50,953 bases of DNA from Paenibacillus arenosi (GTDB lineage: Bacteria > Bacillota > Bacilli > Paenibacillales > Paenibacillaceae). Of the stretch, positions 33,920-42,658 are shown piece after piece. The stretch is from positions 1 to 50,953 of the forward strand of contig NZ_JACYTN010000030.1 in NCBI RefSeq assembly GCF_014841135.1, written 5' to 3'. Position 1 is the stretch's first letter, and each line of letters begins with the position of its first letter. The position numbers and the translations under genes are program-made. The notes below the pieces were generated by a model. The model saw nothing but the letters and a program-made list of their open reading frames with translations. It did no database searches and was not told where the DNA came from.

Positions 33920-34453
33920 TTACTTGTTCTGTTGAGTGAACATTTTTCCCTCTTCGATCGGATTTTCTTTCGCCGTTATATGGTAGGGATTAATTCGGTA
34001 TACCTGAACAGGACTATGGAATATTGCAGACCTATACTTATCTACATGCTGCTTGGACAACGGCCGGTTGTAATAACCAGGCACATATTTGTGGAGCATT
34101 TCCTGCAGCATAAAGGTAGCCTCATCCAGTTCATCTACGGGTTCAGCTTTCCCGAAAATCATAACACTCATATATGCAGTGTCTGTCTTAGCAGGCACGG
34201 GATCGGTAATGGTCCCATATTCTTCACACACCGTAAAACAGACCTCTGCATTCTTACTCATGACTTGATTGCGTCTCCCACCTGTGGCTCCATGAAAATA
34301 AAGCTTCTCATTTGCCCAAACAAAATTGAGCGGAACAACATAGGGCAGCTGATCATCGACCATACCCAGATGTCCAATTCGCGCTTTACTCAGGAAGGCT
34401 TTAATTTTGTCGCTATCCGACACTTCTCTTATTTTGTAACGAACCATATCCAT
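33920..34453 (-). CDS. Pyridoxamine 5'-phosphate oxidase family (FMN-binding split barrel, NimA-like)
   Basis: 177 aa from the ATG at 34453 (AAGGAG nine bases upstream); the TTG at 34471 is inside that site. The split-barrel core LSKARIGHLGMVDDQLPYVVPLNFVWANEKLYFHGATGGRRNQVM is typical of NimA/PNPOx-like flavoproteins that reduce nitroimidazoles or bind flavin/haem. The SVMIFGKAEPVDELDEATFMLQEMLHKY region completes the fold. It is too short, and lacks the PLP C-terminal motif, for a true PdxH. The role is probably stress or drug tolerance (inference). Confidence 0.9.
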   Translation of the reverse strand: MDMVRYKIREVSDSDKIKAFLSKARIGHLGMVDDQLPYVVPLNFVWANEKLYFHGATGGRRNQVMSKNAEVCFTVCEEYGTITDPVPAKTDTAYMSVMIFGKAEPVDELDEATFMLQEMLHKYVPGYYNRPLSKQHVDKYRSAIFHSPVQVYRINPYHITAKENPIEEGKMFTQQNK

Positions 34454-34616
34454 TGTTAACCACTCCTTCAATACGGAATGTTCGTAAGTATATCAATCAT
34501 TGGACTGAGTTAGTACATCCATAAATGCGATAATAGAGCAGTCCATAATTTTTGAAATAGTAACGTTGTTACTTCCTTTTTGATTAGGTATCGGATTCAG
34601 CTAACATCGTAATGTG

Positions 34617-34668
34617 AAAAGCCACAGGTTCAGAGAGGACTAACTACCTCTCATCCTGTGGCTTTTTT
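34617..34668. terminator. Cruciform terminator after the Excalibur-domain gene
   Basis: GCCACAGG (34621-34628) pairs with CCTGTGGC (34655-34662), and the inner GAGAGG pairs with CCTCTC. It is flanked by AAAA on one side and TTTTTT on the other. It closely resembles the terminator at 46662-46709. Confidence 0.85.
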
Positions 34669-34681
34669 ATAACAGAATTAC

Positions 34682-35056
34682 TTATTCACAAGCTACTCCA
34701 TCTTTATCTCGATCAAGTTTGATGCGATAACCTGGATCACCTTCGTATAGTGGGGCCGCACCGGCATTGCGTGCAGCTGTACAGTTTTTGTAGTATACCG
34801 TTTCTTGTTCTTGTTTTGGCTTCACTTTTTTTGATTTTGATTTAGGTTTTTTTGACTTGCTTGAGGAACCAGACTTAGGCTTGGACTTCTTTGATTTCTT
34901 CCCAGACTTAGACTTAACTTCTACTGTTTGTGCTTCAGCTTGTTCGGAAGCAGAATTGGGCATTGCTAAGCTTGTCCCTGCTGTAGTGCCGAACATTCCA
35001 AGAGTGAGAACAAGTGCTAGCGATAATGACAATCTTTTGAACATTGGTTTATTCAT
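34682..35056 (-). CDS. Secreted Excalibur calcium-binding domain protein
   Basis: 124 aa. A signal peptide occupies about residues 1-31 (KRLSLSLALVLTLGMFGTTAGTSLA|MP). A very basic, low-complexity Lys/Ser/Pro linker follows (about 48-83), which would bind anionic wall polymers. The C-terminal Excalibur domain (VYYKNCTAARNAGAAPLYEGDPGY..KLDRDKDGVACE) has the DxDxDGxxCE calcium loop and two Cys. Excalibur domains occur on extracellular nucleases and surface proteins, but here the domain stands alone. The function is unknown. Confidence 0.9.
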   Translation of the reverse strand: MNKPMFKRLSLSLALVLTLGMFGTTAGTSLAMPNSASEQAEAQTVEVKSKSGKKSKKSKPKSGSSSKSKKPKSKSKKVKPKQEQETVYYKNCTAARNAGAAPLYEGDPGYRIKLDRDKDGVACE

Positions 35057-35185
35057 CGTTTACTCCCCTTTTATTTATAATTGCGAACAAACAACATACT
35101 ATCAAACGTTTACAGATTGTACCATATCAAGAATTGTATGAAACTAAATGCTTTGGATACGGAGAGCCCTTATTGATCTTTCCGA

Positions 35186-35227
35186 TTGATCTTTGCAGCA
35201 GACTTTTTTATAATGAGTAAAAACTCA
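35186..35227 (+). promoter_or_regulatory. Promoter and TetR operator
   Basis: TTGATC (35186-35191), a 17-bp spacer and a perfect TATAAT (35209-35214). The dyad TGAGT-AAAA-ACTCA (35214-35227) overlaps the last -10 base and the start site, an ideal position for autorepression by the TetR protein encoded just downstream. Confidence 0.85.
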
Positions 35228-35248
35228 CTCAAAAAAAGAGGTTGTACA

Positions 35249-35860
35249 ATGCCACGCACGAAAGAACAGTATGAACAAATGCGAAACGCTACAAAAGAGA
35301 AAATACAAACAGCTGCCATGCAGCTATTCGTACAAAAAGGATTTGGCTCTACCAATGTGCAGGATATTGCCGATGCAGCTGAAATCAGCATCGGACTTTT
35401 GTATCGGCACTACAAGTCTAAGGAGAAATTGTTTAACGAATTGGTGGATTTTGCGCTTGCAGGCATGATTCAACAAAAGGAGTATTTCGAATCAAATGAG
35501 GTTTCACCTAAGCAAGCATTGGATCAGTTTGTGCATGAAATATACAACGATATGATGACAGGCGAACAGTTTGCTAATTTACTGATCCTTATGCAGCAAT
35601 CATTTTTGACTGGTGGGGGAGCAACTGTTAACTATGTCGAGGTAACGCGGGTTAGTGAGCAGTTGTTCCGTGCAACAGCGAGACTTATAACAAAGGGTCA
35701 GGAGCAGGGGCAGTTTCGTTCAGGAAATCCGCATGAGATGGTCGTATTGTTCTATTCGACAATTCATGGGCTAGCTGCTATGAAAATGATGCTGCAGCAC
35801 AATTTCCAGATGCCGTCCCCAGCTGCGCTCACTTCATTTCTGTATAAGGAAGGGGAATAA
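35249..35860 (+). CDS. TetR-family transcriptional regulator
   Basis: 203 aa from the ATG at 35249 (AGAGG seven bases upstream). Longer starts lie in the promoter. The helix-turn-helix is IQTAAMQLFVQKGFGSTNVQDIADAAEISIGLLYRHYKSKEKLF, and the C-terminal ligand domain is all-helical. It is followed 6 nt later by a GNAT gene, forming a two-gene operon under the TGAGT/ACTCA operator. Confidence 0.93.
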   Translation: MPRTKEQYEQMRNATKEKIQTAAMQLFVQKGFGSTNVQDIADAAEISIGLLYRHYKSKEKLFNELVDFALAGMIQQKEYFESNEVSPKQALDQFVHEIYNDMMTGEQFANLLILMQQSFLTGGGATVNYVEVTRVSEQLFRATARLITKGQEQGQFRSGNPHEMVVLFYSTIHGLAAMKMMLQHNFQMPSPAALTSFLYKEGE

Positions 35861-35866
35861 GCGGAT

Positions 35867-36472
35867 ATGTTTACAGTGATTAGAGCGGATCAATTGGAGT
35901 TTGACCCAAGGGTGCAAATGTCTCGCATTTTTGCAGAAGGATTCTCGCAGTGGCTCGGCTATTTTTCGAAGGACAATGAAGCAATTGCAAGAGCATTTGC
36001 CCATATGTTCGTGTTGAATCAATTTTATGTAGCGCTAACCGACGAAGGCACCATTGCGGCTATGGCTGCATGTACGGACGGTAGGGTATCTTCGGTTAAG
36101 CTTAATCCTACAGAGCTGCGGAAGCACTTGGGGTTATTTAAGGGAACAATCGCTGGATTCGTTTTGAAAAAAGAATTCGAAGCACCCCAAGCAACGAAGG
36201 ATGGTGCTGATGCGGTGCATGGTTCTATCGAGTTTGTTGGAACGGCTCCAGAATGCAGAGGGAAGGGGGCAGCGAGCGCGATCATCCGTCATATAGTTGA
36301 GTATGCTCCCTTTGAACAATTTTTCATTGAAGAGGTAGCAGATACGAATACACCTGCCATGAACTTATATCACAAGCTAGGTTTTCAAGAATATAAGCGC
36401 AAGACTATACCTACAAAGAGAGCAGTAAAAATCGGTATTAATCATATCGTATCTTTAAAATACGTAAAGTGA
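35867..36472 (+). CDS. GNAT-family N-acetyltransferase
   Basis: 201 aa. Motif A is SIEFVGTAPECRGKGAASAIIRHI (acetyl-CoA pyrophosphate loop), and motif B is FIEEVADTNTPAMNLYHKLGFQEYKRK. The start is near the TetR stop, with a poor SD (AGCGGAT), which suggests translational coupling. The substrate is unknown. A two-component system begins 37 nt later on the same strand and may be co-transcribed. Confidence 0.9.
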   Translation: MFTVIRADQLEFDPRVQMSRIFAEGFSQWLGYFSKDNEAIARAFAHMFVLNQFYVALTDEGTIAAMAACTDGRVSSVKLNPTELRKHLGLFKGTIAGFVLKKEFEAPQATKDGADAVHGSIEFVGTAPECRGKGAASAIIRHIVEYAPFEQFFIEEVADTNTPAMNLYHKLGFQEYKRKTIPTKRAVKIGINHIVSLKYVK

Positions 36473-36509
36473 GTATCCAAGCGAGTTATTTAGACGTAGG
36501 AGTCGTAAT

Positions 36510-37181
36510 ATGCAAAAAATATTAATTATCGATGATGAAGCGGATCTTCGGAAGCTGCTGACGGATTATTTTGAAATGAACGGGTATGTCGTGATGACGG
36601 CGAAGGATGGTAATGAAGCGTTGTGGAAAATGGAAGATCAGCCGGATCTTATTTTACTAGATATTAATATGCCTGAACGCAACGGGCTTGATCTATGCAG
36701 AAATATCCGCCAGTTTGTTTCCTGCCCTATTTTATTTTTAACGGCTCGTGTCGAGGATGCGGATAAAATTGCAGGTTTCCAAGCTGGCGGAGATGATTAT
36801 ATCGTTAAGCCGTTTAGCATTCATGAATTGAGAGCTAGAGTCGAGGCACATTTGCGTAGGGAGACGCGAAGTCACAATAAAGCTGCGGTAAAATTCAGTG
36901 GGGATCTTGTAGTAGATTATTCAGCGCGTGTGATGTATTGCAAGGGTGCGCAGCTTTCATTTCCGAAAAAAGAGTTTGCTATTATCGAACTGCTGTCCAC
37001 CCACCCTGGGATGATATTTGATAAGGAACGTATTTATGAAAAGGTTTGGGGCTTGGACGAGCAAGGTGACAGCTCTGTGATTGCGGAACATATTCGTCGA
37101 ATTCGTGCAAAGTTAAAAGAGCATGGCTGCGAAAGCTGGATCGAAACCGTCTGGGGAGTAGGGTATAAATGGCGAAAATAA
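36510..37181 (+). CDS. OmpR-type response regulator (VanR-like)
   Basis: 223 aa. The receiver has phospho-acceptor Asp51 (PDLILLDINMPERNG), DDE pocket (8-10), LFLTARVED and YIVKPFS. The winged helix has FPKKEFAIIELLSTHPG and DSSVIAEHIRRIRAKL, ending ETVWGVGYKW. It overlaps the kinase gene by 13 nt. Confidence 0.94.
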   Translation: MQKILIIDDEADLRKLLTDYFEMNGYVVMTAKDGNEALWKMEDQPDLILLDINMPERNGLDLCRNIRQFVSCPILFLTARVEDADKIAGFQAGGDDYIVKPFSIHELRARVEAHLRRETRSHNKAAVKFSGDLVVDYSARVMYCKGAQLSFPKKEFAIIELLSTHPGMIFDKERIYEKVWGLDEQGDSSVIAEHIRRIRAKLKEHGCESWIETVWGVGYKWRK

Positions 37182-38284
37182 TCGAGTGGCTGTGCTTAAA
37201 GCTGAAACAGTTAACGTTGCTGCAATCCTTTATTTTGCTCTGTAGTTGTACGATTGTGACAGTATCAGTCATCATTGTAATGGAATTTGAATGGGCGGAA
37301 AGGCTGCGACGGAAGTTCGCGAATACTCCTTCAGGAGACGATTGGGTGCTGTATGTACTTATTGCGGTGATACTTGTAACGGTTGCTGTAGGTATTGTGG
37401 TGATGGCCATGATCTTCTATCAATGGAAGCTGAAGAAACCATTGGACATCCTGATGAAGGGATCGGAGAACATCTCGGCAAATGACTTGAGTTTTCATAT
37501 TACTTATGATCATCAAGATGAGATGGGGAAGCTATGTCAAGCGTTTGAGAAGATGCGAAGCCAACTGGAAGCCAATCATCGAGTACTTTGGCGTTCGGTT
37601 GAAGAACGGAAGCAGTTGAATGCTATTTTTGCGCATGATCTAAGGACGCCACTTTCTGTATTAAAAGGATACGCTGAATTTCTTACCGCCTATGTGCCGC
37701 AGAATAAAATATCCGAAGAAAAGCTGCTCGATACGATCCAAACGATGAATGTCCATATTGTTCGGCTGGAACGATACACGGAGTCAATGAATTCGATTCA
37801 AAAGTTGGAGGATATGCCTTTACATGGTGTTGAAATGGAAGTGGATCTTCTTCTTTCTCTGCTGAACGAAAACGCTCGTCAAATTGCAGAACGTGTAGGC
37901 AAGACTGTGAGTTCGTCCATTTCAACAGATTCAAAAAAAGTGGTTGTCGATAAGCATGTGGTGATGCAGGTGTTTGAAAATGTGATTGCGAATGGCGTGC
38001 GCTATGCTGTCAGTCATATACGTGTTCGTTATGAATTCGAAAAAGGCTGTTTTTCCATAACGGTCATGGATGACGGTGTTGGCTTTTCTGGTGAAGCCTT
38101 GCAAAAGGCGCAGCTTCCTTTTTATCGTGGAGAGGTATGGGAGGCGAATATGCATCATGGGCTAGGGCTTTATATTTGCCGTGTGTTATGTGAAAAGCAT
38201 GGGGGGAGTCTGCATATCGGAAACAGTTCCTCAGGTGGAGGAAGAGTAACAGCATGCTTTGTTGCGGAGTTGATAAATAGTTGA
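37169..38284 (+). CDS. Sensor histidine kinase with very short extracellular loop
   Basis: 371 aa. Two membrane spans (about 18-38 and 60-84) leave an outside loop of only about 20 residues, so it is likely to sense within the membrane or through a partner. HAMP is at about 85-140. The H-box is IFAHDLRTPLSVLKGY (His156), the N-box is ENVIANGVRYA, with MDDGVGF and HGLGLYICR as G-boxes. It is paired with the regulator at 36510. The serine hydrolase gene 47 nt downstream is the likely target (inference). Confidence 0.93.
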   Translation: MAKIIEWLCLKLKQLTLLQSFILLCSCTIVTVSVIIVMEFEWAERLRRKFANTPSGDDWVLYVLIAVILVTVAVGIVVMAMIFYQWKLKKPLDILMKGSENISANDLSFHITYDHQDEMGKLCQAFEKMRSQLEANHRVLWRSVEERKQLNAIFAHDLRTPLSVLKGYAEFLTAYVPQNKISEEKLLDTIQTMNVHIVRLERYTESMNSIQKLEDMPLHGVEMEVDLLLSLLNENARQIAERVGKTVSSSISTDSKKVVVDKHVVMQVFENVIANGVRYAVSHIRVRYEFEKGCFSITVMDDGVGFSGEALQKAQLPFYRGEVWEANMHHGLGLYICRVLCEKHGGSLHIGNSSSGGGRVTACFVAELINS

Positions 38285-38331
38285 TAACTATCGTTTAAGC
38301 TCTTCTTATCACATAGATGAGGGGTGCTACG

Positions 38332-39807
38332 ATGGTCATTTTGCGAAAGAAATGGATTCTATGTTTATGCTGTCTGCTAATGCTGGGGTTAAGTTTCGCC
38401 AATCCCGTTCTTGCTGTAGAAATTCGAAACAAGAATGAAGTCCTGAAACAAATCGATGAGTATGTCGTCGAAAGGATGAAAGTTAACAATATCAAAGGTG
38501 CATCTCTAGCAATCGCCAATAACGATCATGTGTTTTATACAAAAGGTTATGGTGGTGTTTCCGAGGCGAGCGCAATAACGAGTACTACTCCGCTGCCGAT
38601 TGCATCCTTAAGCAAATCGTTTACGGCGTTAGCTGTGCTGCAATTGGTGGAAAAGGGGGAAGTCGATCTTGATGCGCCATACTGTTCTTATTTCTCGGAT
38701 TCCTCAAATTTTTCGCCTACAGACGAGCGTATTAACCAGATAACAGTCCGGCAGCTGTTACATCAAACGAGTGGTCTCACCGACAAAGTCAATCCTGATA
38801 TGACACGCTTTCCACAATACGAAGCGCTGAAGGAGACTAATATTTCGTTAAACAAGGTTAAGCTCTCCCATAATCCTGGTGAAGCGTACAGCTATCATAA
38901 CCCAAATTATCAATATTTAGCTCTGCTGGTGGAACAGATAAGCGGACAAAGCTTTTCTTCCTATTTGGATAAAAATATATTTAAACCACTGCGAATGAAT
39001 CACACCTTCAACGTAAGCTCGACAGCACAAATAAACGAAAATCCATCGATTCCGAGTGGGCATTATATTGCGTTCGGCCATCCCGTAAATAGAGCTGAGC
39101 CTTCCTGGTTTATTGATGGTCCTGCGGGCATTATTTCCACGGCAGAAGATATGGCAAAATGGATGCTTGCCCAATATAACGGTCATTTTCTTACTCCAGA
39201 ACTTATGCAGCAGTATCATGCGGCTGGACAAGTTGGACCTTACGGAATGGGTTGGATAGCAGGTGAGGATGAACGTTGGGGAAGGACAATTTCCCATGGA
39301 GGCATTTTCTGGACCTACAAGGCGGAAGAGATTATTTTTGTGGATCAGCAGTTGGGCATAACGATGTTGTTTACGGCGGGGTTGAATGCTTTTGTTGACT
39401 ACACCGCTATTGTTGATGGGATTGCTCAAATCATGATGGGCGAAAAGGCTGAGTCTACTACATTTAATAGTAGAAATATGGAGATCGTTATGATAATTTT
39501 AATCGTTGCAACGGCTCTGTCAGGGATATATACATGTATTCGTATGGGTAGAAAGACGAAGGAAATAACGACAGTGAAATGGATTACTGCTTCGCTTTTG
39601 AATTTGCTCCCTATTTTGATCCTATTGTTTTTGTCACCTATTGCAACCTTTATTGGAGGCGGCCGAGTTGTGCCTTTGATCGGACTATGGATGGCGATGC
39701 CGTCTCTAATTACGTTTCTGGTTGTAGTCTCACTGGTCAATTTAGCGAAATTAGTTTATCGAATTCATTTGTATGTCCAAATAAGAAGCAAGTCGCAACC
39801 TATGTAG
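38332..39807 (+). CDS. Membrane-anchored serine hydrolase (class C beta-lactamase/PBP4* family)
   Basis: 491 aa from the ATG at 38332 (GAGGGG upstream). A signal peptide occupies about residues 1-28 (ILCLCCLLMLGLSFANPVLAVE). The serine-reactive domain has Ser92-L-S-Lys95 (PIASLSKSFTAL), the second motif in SYHNPNYQYLALL (Y-x-N) and the third motif HGGIFW (HxG). The C-terminal 120 residues hold three or four membrane spans (MEIVMIILIVATALSGIYTC and others). This layout matches extracytoplasmic serine hydrolases that act on peptidoglycan D-Ala peptides or esters. It lies just after a VanRS-like pair, suggesting a cell-wall response. Confidence 0.9.
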   Translation: MVILRKKWILCLCCLLMLGLSFANPVLAVEIRNKNEVLKQIDEYVVERMKVNNIKGASLAIANNDHVFYTKGYGGVSEASAITSTTPLPIASLSKSFTALAVLQLVEKGEVDLDAPYCSYFSDSSNFSPTDERINQITVRQLLHQTSGLTDKVNPDMTRFPQYEALKETNISLNKVKLSHNPGEAYSYHNPNYQYLALLVEQISGQSFSSYLDKNIFKPLRMNHTFNVSSTAQINENPSIPSGHYIAFGHPVNRAEPSWFIDGPAGIISTAEDMAKWMLAQYNGHFLTPELMQQYHAAGQVGPYGMGWIAGEDERWGRTISHGGIFWTYKAEEIIFVDQQLGITMLFTAGLNAFVDYTAIVDGIAQIMMGEKAESTTFNSRNMEIVMIILIVATALSGIYTCIRMGRKTKEITTVKWITASLLNLLPILILLFLSPIATFIGGGRVVPLIGLWMAMPSLITFLVVVSLVNLAKLVYRIHLYVQIRSKSQPM

Positions 39808-39841
39808 GCTGTGTTTTGTATGAAGTGGATGAAGATGAAAG

Positions 39842-39878
39842 AAAAACCGACCCTTGCCGAAAGGCTTGAGTCGGTTTG
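39842..39878. terminator. Terminator between serine hydrolase and nitroreductase genes
   Basis: AACCGAC (39845-39851) pairs with GTCGGTT (39870-39876), with inner GCC/GGC pairing. The - strand copy ends in TTTTTC, so it mainly serves the nitroreductase gene. Confidence 0.8.
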
Positions 39879-39932
39879 AAGCATCGCTTACATGGGATGG
39901 CTAGCGCTATGTTTCAGCACTTGGCATCATAT

Positions 39933-40571
39933 TTATTTCCAAGTCGCTACGGTTTCAACTGGCAAGCGATAGGAAGGGTATCCCTCTTTGGCTGCTTTTC
40001 CGATGCTGATGAGCATGATTGGCTGGTAACGCTCTTTGTCCATATCAAAAGCTTCAGCGATTTGAGCTTTTTCATAACCGCCAATTGCGTTCGTATCATA
40101 GCCATGTGCACGTGCAACTAGCATCAATTGCATCGATACAAGACCACCATCGATATAGTTGACATCGCGCAGATCCGCTGCAGAAATCGTATCATAGTAT
40201 GGCTTATACATACTCATGACCACGTCTTTCATTTCTTGCGGCAAATAGCCATGTTCTACGGATTTACTGAATATTTCATCCATGTACGTTGCATTCTCCA
40301 TATCAGCAAATACAGCGATAACGGCAGAGGAGGTGAGTACTTGGGGCTGATTGAATTTCGCCAGTGGTGCAAGCTTCTCTTTACCTTCCTTACTTTCGAT
40401 AACGACAAAGCGCCAAGGCTGCATGTTAACAGAAGATGGGGCTTTCGTAGCACCTTCTAGAATGGCAGTCATTACTTCTTTGCTGATTTTAACCTCTGGA
40501 TCATATTCTTTTACAGAACGACGACCATATGTGATTTCATTAAAGTCATTTGTTGTTTGAAATTTGCTCAT
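39933..40571 (-). CDS. Nitroreductase family flavoprotein
   Basis: 212 aa. The FMN-binding NTR fold begins ITYGRRSVKEYDPEVKIS and includes EGATKAPSSVNMQPWRFVVIES, the FMN-phosphate and stacking segment. The C-terminal GGYEKAQIAEAFDMDKERYQPIMLISIGKA completes the family pattern. It reduces quinones or nitro compounds with NAD(P)H. It lies 6 nt after a MarR-type gene, the same pairing as the quinone-responsive nitroreductases of Bacillus (MhqN, YodC). Cytoplasmic. Confidence 0.93.
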   Translation of the reverse strand: MSKFQTTNDFNEITYGRRSVKEYDPEVKISKEVMTAILEGATKAPSSVNMQPWRFVVIESKEGKEKLAPLAKFNQPQVLTSSAVIAVFADMENATYMDEIFSKSVEHGYLPQEMKDVVMSMYKPYYDTISAADLRDVNYIDGGLVSMQLMLVARAHGYDTNAIGGYEKAQIAEAFDMDKERYQPIMLISIGKAAKEGYPSYRLPVETVATWK

Positions 40572-40577
40572 GATAGC

Positions 40578-41015
40578 TTACAGCTCCTTGTTAAGTGAAA
40601 TGTTGTGTTTCATTCGTGCGAGAAAATCGGCCAGTATTGGAATCTCTTTCTCATCGAAGTCCTTCAATATCTGGCGAATGAAATTTTCTTTTTCGATTTT
40701 GTAGCCTTCGATTTTTTGAAGTCCTTCATCAGACAAGCGAACAAAGGTTTCGCGGTTATCGTCAGGATTTTTGCGTCTCGTCACCATGCCTTCAGCTTCT
40801 AGCTGCTTAAGATGGCGAGTAATTGCGGCATTGTCGATGTTAATACGCTTTTGTAAAAGGGACTGTTTAATCTCGGCTCCTCCGCACAGTTCGTGCAATA
40901 TTTCGAGCCGAGACGAGCTTATGCCCGTACAATGTTCGAATTTGTGGTGGATTTTGTTGCACAATCCGTTAAGCAGAGTCAATATCTGCTCCTCCGTGCA
41001 ATCATTACGTGTCAT
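40578..41015 (-). CDS. MarR-family transcriptional regulator
   Basis: 145 aa, ATG with AGGAGG nine bases upstream. The winged helix is IKQSLLQKRINIDNAAITRHLKQLEAEGMVTRRKNPDDNRETFVRLS. Cys residues at positions 4, 16, 29 and 39 could form a redox or quinone sensor, as in thiol-based MarR regulators (inference). It is co-transcribed with the nitroreductase. Two palindromes just upstream are the likely operators. Confidence 0.93.
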   Translation of the reverse strand: MTRNDCTEEQILTLLNGLCNKIHHKFEHCTGISSSRLEILHELCGGAEIKQSLLQKRINIDNAAITRHLKQLEAEGMVTRRKNPDDNRETFVRLSDEGLQKIEGYKIEKENFIRQILKDFDEKEIPILADFLARMKHNISLNKEL

Positions 41016-41090
41016 GCTTTCGAGCCTCCTAAGAGTGCAAACATACGAACGATTTCATTTAGAGCTATATCTCTACGCCATCTATATTAT

Positions 41091-41132
41091 TTGACCGATC
41101 AATAATTGATGGGTCAACTATTGATGTATCAA
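41091..41132. promoter_or_regulatory. MarR operators: 27-bp palindrome plus second dyad
   Basis: The arms TTGACC-G-ATCAAT (41091-41103) and ATTGAT-G-GGTCAA (41105-41117) form a 27-bp palindrome around a single A, with only the G/G pair breaking symmetry. A second dyad, TTGAT-GT-ATCAA, lies at 41121-41132. Both precede the marR start at 41015 and include a - strand TTGACC -35 (41117-41112). Confidence 0.85.
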
Positions 41133-41374
41133 GTAATATAACATTGATAGGTACAGTTTGCAAATGTATACCTTTCGAGCAGCTTCGATGTTGTGCTGGT
41201 CTTCTAAAAGCATGGAAAATTAAAGGCCATCAAAATCGTTATAGTAAGATTGGAAATAAAATTTGAAATGGAAACATTCCTGATCATTTCGTATTGCTGG
41301 AGTGTAATTGATGGGGAGCGTATAGCACGATATGTTCTGATACAAACCGATAAAAGCCAATGCAAGCCCCATAA

Positions 41375-41693
<319 letters not shown>

Positions 41694-41767
41694 TTACGTT
41701 TGTGGAACTGATTCGGATCTCATTCGTATCTGTTGAAAGAGTTGTTGTTACGAAGATGAAACAAAAC

Positions 41768-41818
41768 AAGGGGCTGTCTATCTAGCTGGCTTATTCCTTG
41801 TGAGACAGTCCCCTTTAT
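41768..41818. terminator. Long hairpin terminator
   Basis: AAGGGGCTGTCT (41768-41779) pairs with AGACAG-T-CCCCTT (41803-41815) with one bulged T, then TTATTT. It lies about 100 nt beyond the stop of the - strand secreted-protein gene. Confidence 0.75.
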
Positions 41819-41857
41819 TTACAATGAGAACTGAAAAATATAATTTGTTTATGCGAA

Positions 41858-41887
41858 TGTAAGTGTAAGTGTAAATGCAAGTGCAAA
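41858..41887 (+). repeat. Hexanucleotide tandem repeat, five units
   Basis: TGTAAG, TGTAAG, TGTAAA, TGCAAG, TGCAAA follow one another (consensus TGYAAR). It lies in the 3' untranslated region of the gene ending at 41921. Confidence 0.85.
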
Positions 41888-41920
41888 TACGAACATGCTA
41901 CTGCTCATTTTTATTTTGAC

Positions 41921-42301
41921 CTAATACGTACGCCAAGAGACACTTGGTCCCATCCAGTTAGTTGGAATTATAATGACGTATTTGTAAGTACCTGCAGGTT
42001 GATAACCCAAATCAACAGTGCCGCTGCGAATGCCGTTATCGGTAGGCCGTCCTCCTTCAATGCTAAATCCACCGCCGACAAAGACATCACCGGAAGTTGT
42101 AACCCGATAAACATGGATATGCATAAAACCGTGGATACGAGAATCGTAAGCAGAAAAGTCCAAGGCAAGATTACCGCCTGTATGCGTGGTAACACCTGTT
42201 TCCGTTCTTTGTGAATTAGCAGAAGCAGTTGCTGCAAATGCGCTTGTCGCCAACACGAACAGCATAATAATCGCGATTAGACCAAAACTTACTTTTTTCA
42301 T
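41921..42301 (-). CDS. Small secreted protein of unknown function
   Basis: 126 aa from the ATG at 42301 (AAGGAGG nine bases upstream). The longer in-frame start at 42361 has no site. A signal peptide occupies about residues 1-23 (KKVSFGLIAIIMLFVLATSAFA|AT). The mature protein is Gly-, Thr- and Tyr-rich with alternating hydrophobic residues, consistent with a beta-sandwich. It has no Cys. Its general character resembles the secreted protein at 339-788, but I see no clear alignment. Family unknown. Confidence 0.75.
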   Translation of the reverse strand: MKKVSFGLIAIIMLFVLATSAFAATASANSQRTETGVTTHTGGNLALDFSAYDSRIHGFMHIHVYRVTTSGDVFVGGGFSIEGGRPTDNGIRSGTVDLGYQPAGTYKYVIIIPTNWMGPSVSWRTY

Positions 42302-42600
42302 TTCACTCTTCCTCCTTAGAATGGGTTTGATGATGCCGCTTGAAACACACCGATACCTCATGGATTCAAGATTTGAAGATCACCCCCTTATCAGAGTATA
42401 AAGTTCGTTATCCTTATTTTGTTGAAAGCGCATAAGTCAGATGAATGGAAGGAAGTAGCGGGAATTATGAATGTCTCTTAGGAGTATGGTAGGGAAGATG
42501 TAAACGTCTGCTGTGTGATTGTATTCTATACCAACCTTTCTCATATGGACAGGTAATTTATTCTAATATGTATCGAGTTGCTATATACAACATAAGCTAG

Positions 42601-42650
42601 AAAAAGCCAAACGACCACCAGGATACCTCCTGTACATCGCTTGGCTTTTT
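42601..42650. terminator. Bidirectional terminator with nested hairpin
   Basis: AAAAAGCCAA (42601-42610) pairs with TTGGCTTTTT (42641-42650), and the inner CAGGA pairs with TCCTG. It follows the tetR gene on the - strand. I see nothing else in 42302-42600. Confidence 0.85.
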
Positions 42651-42658
42651 GCATGCAT

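Noticed and set aside
33914..34459. 181-aa + frame opposite the split-barrel flavoprotein gene
   Set aside because: It is antisense to a clear family member and has no ribosome site or motif.
41858..41887. Possible CRISPR-like short array
   Set aside because: Units are 6 bp in direct tandem with no spacers. I saw no CRISPR array anywhere in the window.
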